Shown here: piece after piece, positions 62,600-64,000 of the stretch
Layout: every line of letters begins with the position of its first letter
Numbering within the stretch: the first letter of the stretch is position 1
From: Rhizoclosmatium globosum
Taxonomy: Eukaryota; Chytridiomycota; Chytridiomycetes; Chytridiales; Chytriomycetaceae
Reading direction: 5' to 3'
DNA length: 64,000 bases
Assembly: GCA_002104985.1 (NCBI GenBank)
Contig: MCGO01000210.1
Span: 1 to 64,000, forward strand
Notes under the pieces: model-generated
What the model was told of the DNA's origin: nothing
What the model saw: only the letters and a program-made list of their open reading frames with translations
The model's database searches: none
Translations under genes and position numbers: made by a program

Positions 62600-63913
62600 A
62601 TGAGCTACCGCAACAACAACAGCAGCAACAGCGTCGGTGACTACAACGGCCGCAGATCCGCCGACGGAAGAGACGGCGGCAGAGACAGATCGCGCGACAG
62701 AGCCCGTGGCCATTCCTCAGCCTCAAACTACAACGCAAACAACAACTACAATTCAAACAACCAAGGCGGTGGAAAGTGGGCCTCCGCTGCCGCCGCCGCT
62801 GAAGAACACCAGCGCAGTGGTGGTCGCAGATACGATGGTTGGGAGAACGTGGATCAGGAGGAGGAGAACCATGGTGCGTTCCTTGCTTCCCTACATAATG
62901 GCCTATATGAATGTACTGACATGCATTTAAATGGAATCAATTAGACGACGAGGGCTGGCTCGCAAGAAAGACTAGAGCTGTTCAGAACGACTCCGTAAAC
63001 ACTACCCGAAGAGCCCTCCAGAAGGCCAGAGAAGCTGATGAAATCGCCGACAGGTCACTCAACAAGCTCAATGAACAGTCAGGTACTTATTGCCTCTGCA
63101 TCTCTTTCCCTGTACGAGAACCAATATGTTGTGATTTTGGAGGCTCAACCAACCTCGAACCCCACGAAATTCACTGCACATTAATTGTAAACAAGTGGTG
63201 AATACGCAATTCACGAATGCTATCTATCCTTGAAGTGCCTCAAACTACCTCTACCCCTCAAACCCGCCTTAACCCCATCCGTTTCATCTTCATAATACGC
63301 AACTCTAACCTCAAAACCCCCCTCACCCAGAACAACTCCACCGCATCGAACACCGCCTCGACACCGCCGACTCCACGCAAAAATCTCAGAAGCCAAAACA
63401 GCCGAACTCAAAGCCTTAAACCGCTGGTTCTTCCTCCCCACATTCGGCGCCTCCAAGAAAGCCAAAGCACAAGAAGACCGCCTGAAAGAGAAATGGCGGA
63501 AGCGGAACGCCGAGACGCTGAGCGTCGTGAAAATGTTAGGAACGGTGGGGGTTACTATTCTGGATCCTCTTCTGCTCGCGACCTCTCCATGCGTGAAACA
63601 GGTCGGACAGATCACGTAATGGAAACGGAAGAGACCACCGGGGAGGCGGTGGTGGCGGTGGTGATGGATACGGATACTCAAAGTCGTACTCCACTCCTGA
63701 AGGACTGGATCGAGATGAAATGGAAGATGAGATTGATAATAACTTGGATGAAATGAGTGACATGTTGCGCAAATTACGTATGAAGGACAGGTATGGACAG
63801 GAGATGAGTCTCAGACTTCGCACATTCGAAACATCAATGACAAGACAGATATGGTACGGGATCGTGTTGACAAGGTGCACCGCGATGTCTCTGCCATCAG
63901 CGGACAAGGGTAA
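62600..63913 (+). CDS. SEC9: Sec9/SNAP-25-type Qbc SNARE, frame broken in exon 3
   Basis: Exons 62600-62873, 62945-63082 and 63331-63913. A Gly/Arg/Asn-rich N-terminus precedes the first SNARE helix (exon 2: NTTRRALQKAREADEIADRSLNKLNEQ, continued by EQLHRIEHRLDTADS). Then follows a SNAP-25 marker (AELKALNRWFFLPTFG). The second SNARE helix is at 63690-63910 (EDEIDNNLDEMSDMLRKL ... SQTSHIRNINDKTDMVRDRVDK). Reading this in full needs four frame changes, all of the one-missing-base kind: near 63371-63380, about 63490-63530, about 63600-63620 and about 63798-63803. The protein should drive exocytic vesicle fusion at the plasma membrane with Sso- and Snc-type partners. Repeated same-direction shifts in an otherwise conserved protein suggest sequence errors. 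Confidence 0.85.
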
Positions 63914-64000
63914 AAAGAGAAGTAGGGTGATTGACGCTAATTTTGGGGGGATTCATTTTCTGTTCTTTCTGCATCACATTATAAAATATGCTGGATATGT

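Overview
The window reads as nuclear DNA of a flagellated (zoosporic) fungus, most likely a chytrid. The evidence is a gene-dense layout, many short GT..AG introns (often 45-80 bp), fungal gene families (fungalysin M36, velvet factor, Rxt3, Src1/Heh, OPT transporter, GH47 mannosidase) and an intact gene for IFT70/TTC30, an intraflagellar transport protein kept only by organisms that build a cilium or flagellum. I rebuilt exon-intron structures by hand from splice signals, reading frame and family conservation. Where I give a multi-exon model, the exon lengths sum to a multiple of three except in two genes discussed below.

Layout. 1-13.9 kb: the 3' part of a membrane protein, a secreted cyclophilin, a Golgi-type glycosyltransferase, a full ABCB/MDR transporter, a Src1/Heh inner-nuclear-membrane protein, a histidine phosphatase, complex I assembly factor NDUFAF3 and a PC-esterase-like type II membrane protein. 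13.9-28.3 kb: a DUF726/TMCO4 hydrolase with an apolipoprotein-L-like neighbour, IFT70, a mitochondrial Sel1-repeat protein divergent from dUTPase, a secreted fungalysin, and Rxt3. 28.4-34.3 kb: two tandem paralogous P-loop NTPase-like membrane proteins that I cannot assign to a named family, followed at once by an F-box/LRR-like protein. This is the most novel-looking part. 34.3-37.6 kb: a gene-poor island with an intron-containing tRNA-Ile(UAU), two copies of a dispersed repeat and a truncated gene remnant. 37.6-64 kb: a rhomboid protease divergent from a velvet factor, a myotubularin, an OPT transporter convergent with a GH47 mannosidase, Enp2, a HIT protein, a 13-exon CHD/Mi-2-like remodeller, two disordered proteins and a Sec9/SNAP-25-type SNARE.

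The ordinary genes cover secretion and glycan handling (GH47 mannosidase, cyclophilin, glycosyltransferase, Sec9), chromatin (Rxt3, CHD, Src1, velvet), nucleotide metabolism (dUTPase) and ribosome biogenesis (Enp2). I see no operon logic; linked functions look coincidental. Two genes (rhomboid, Sec9) need single-base corrections, all in the same direction, to stay open, which points to deletion errors in the sequence more than to gene death.
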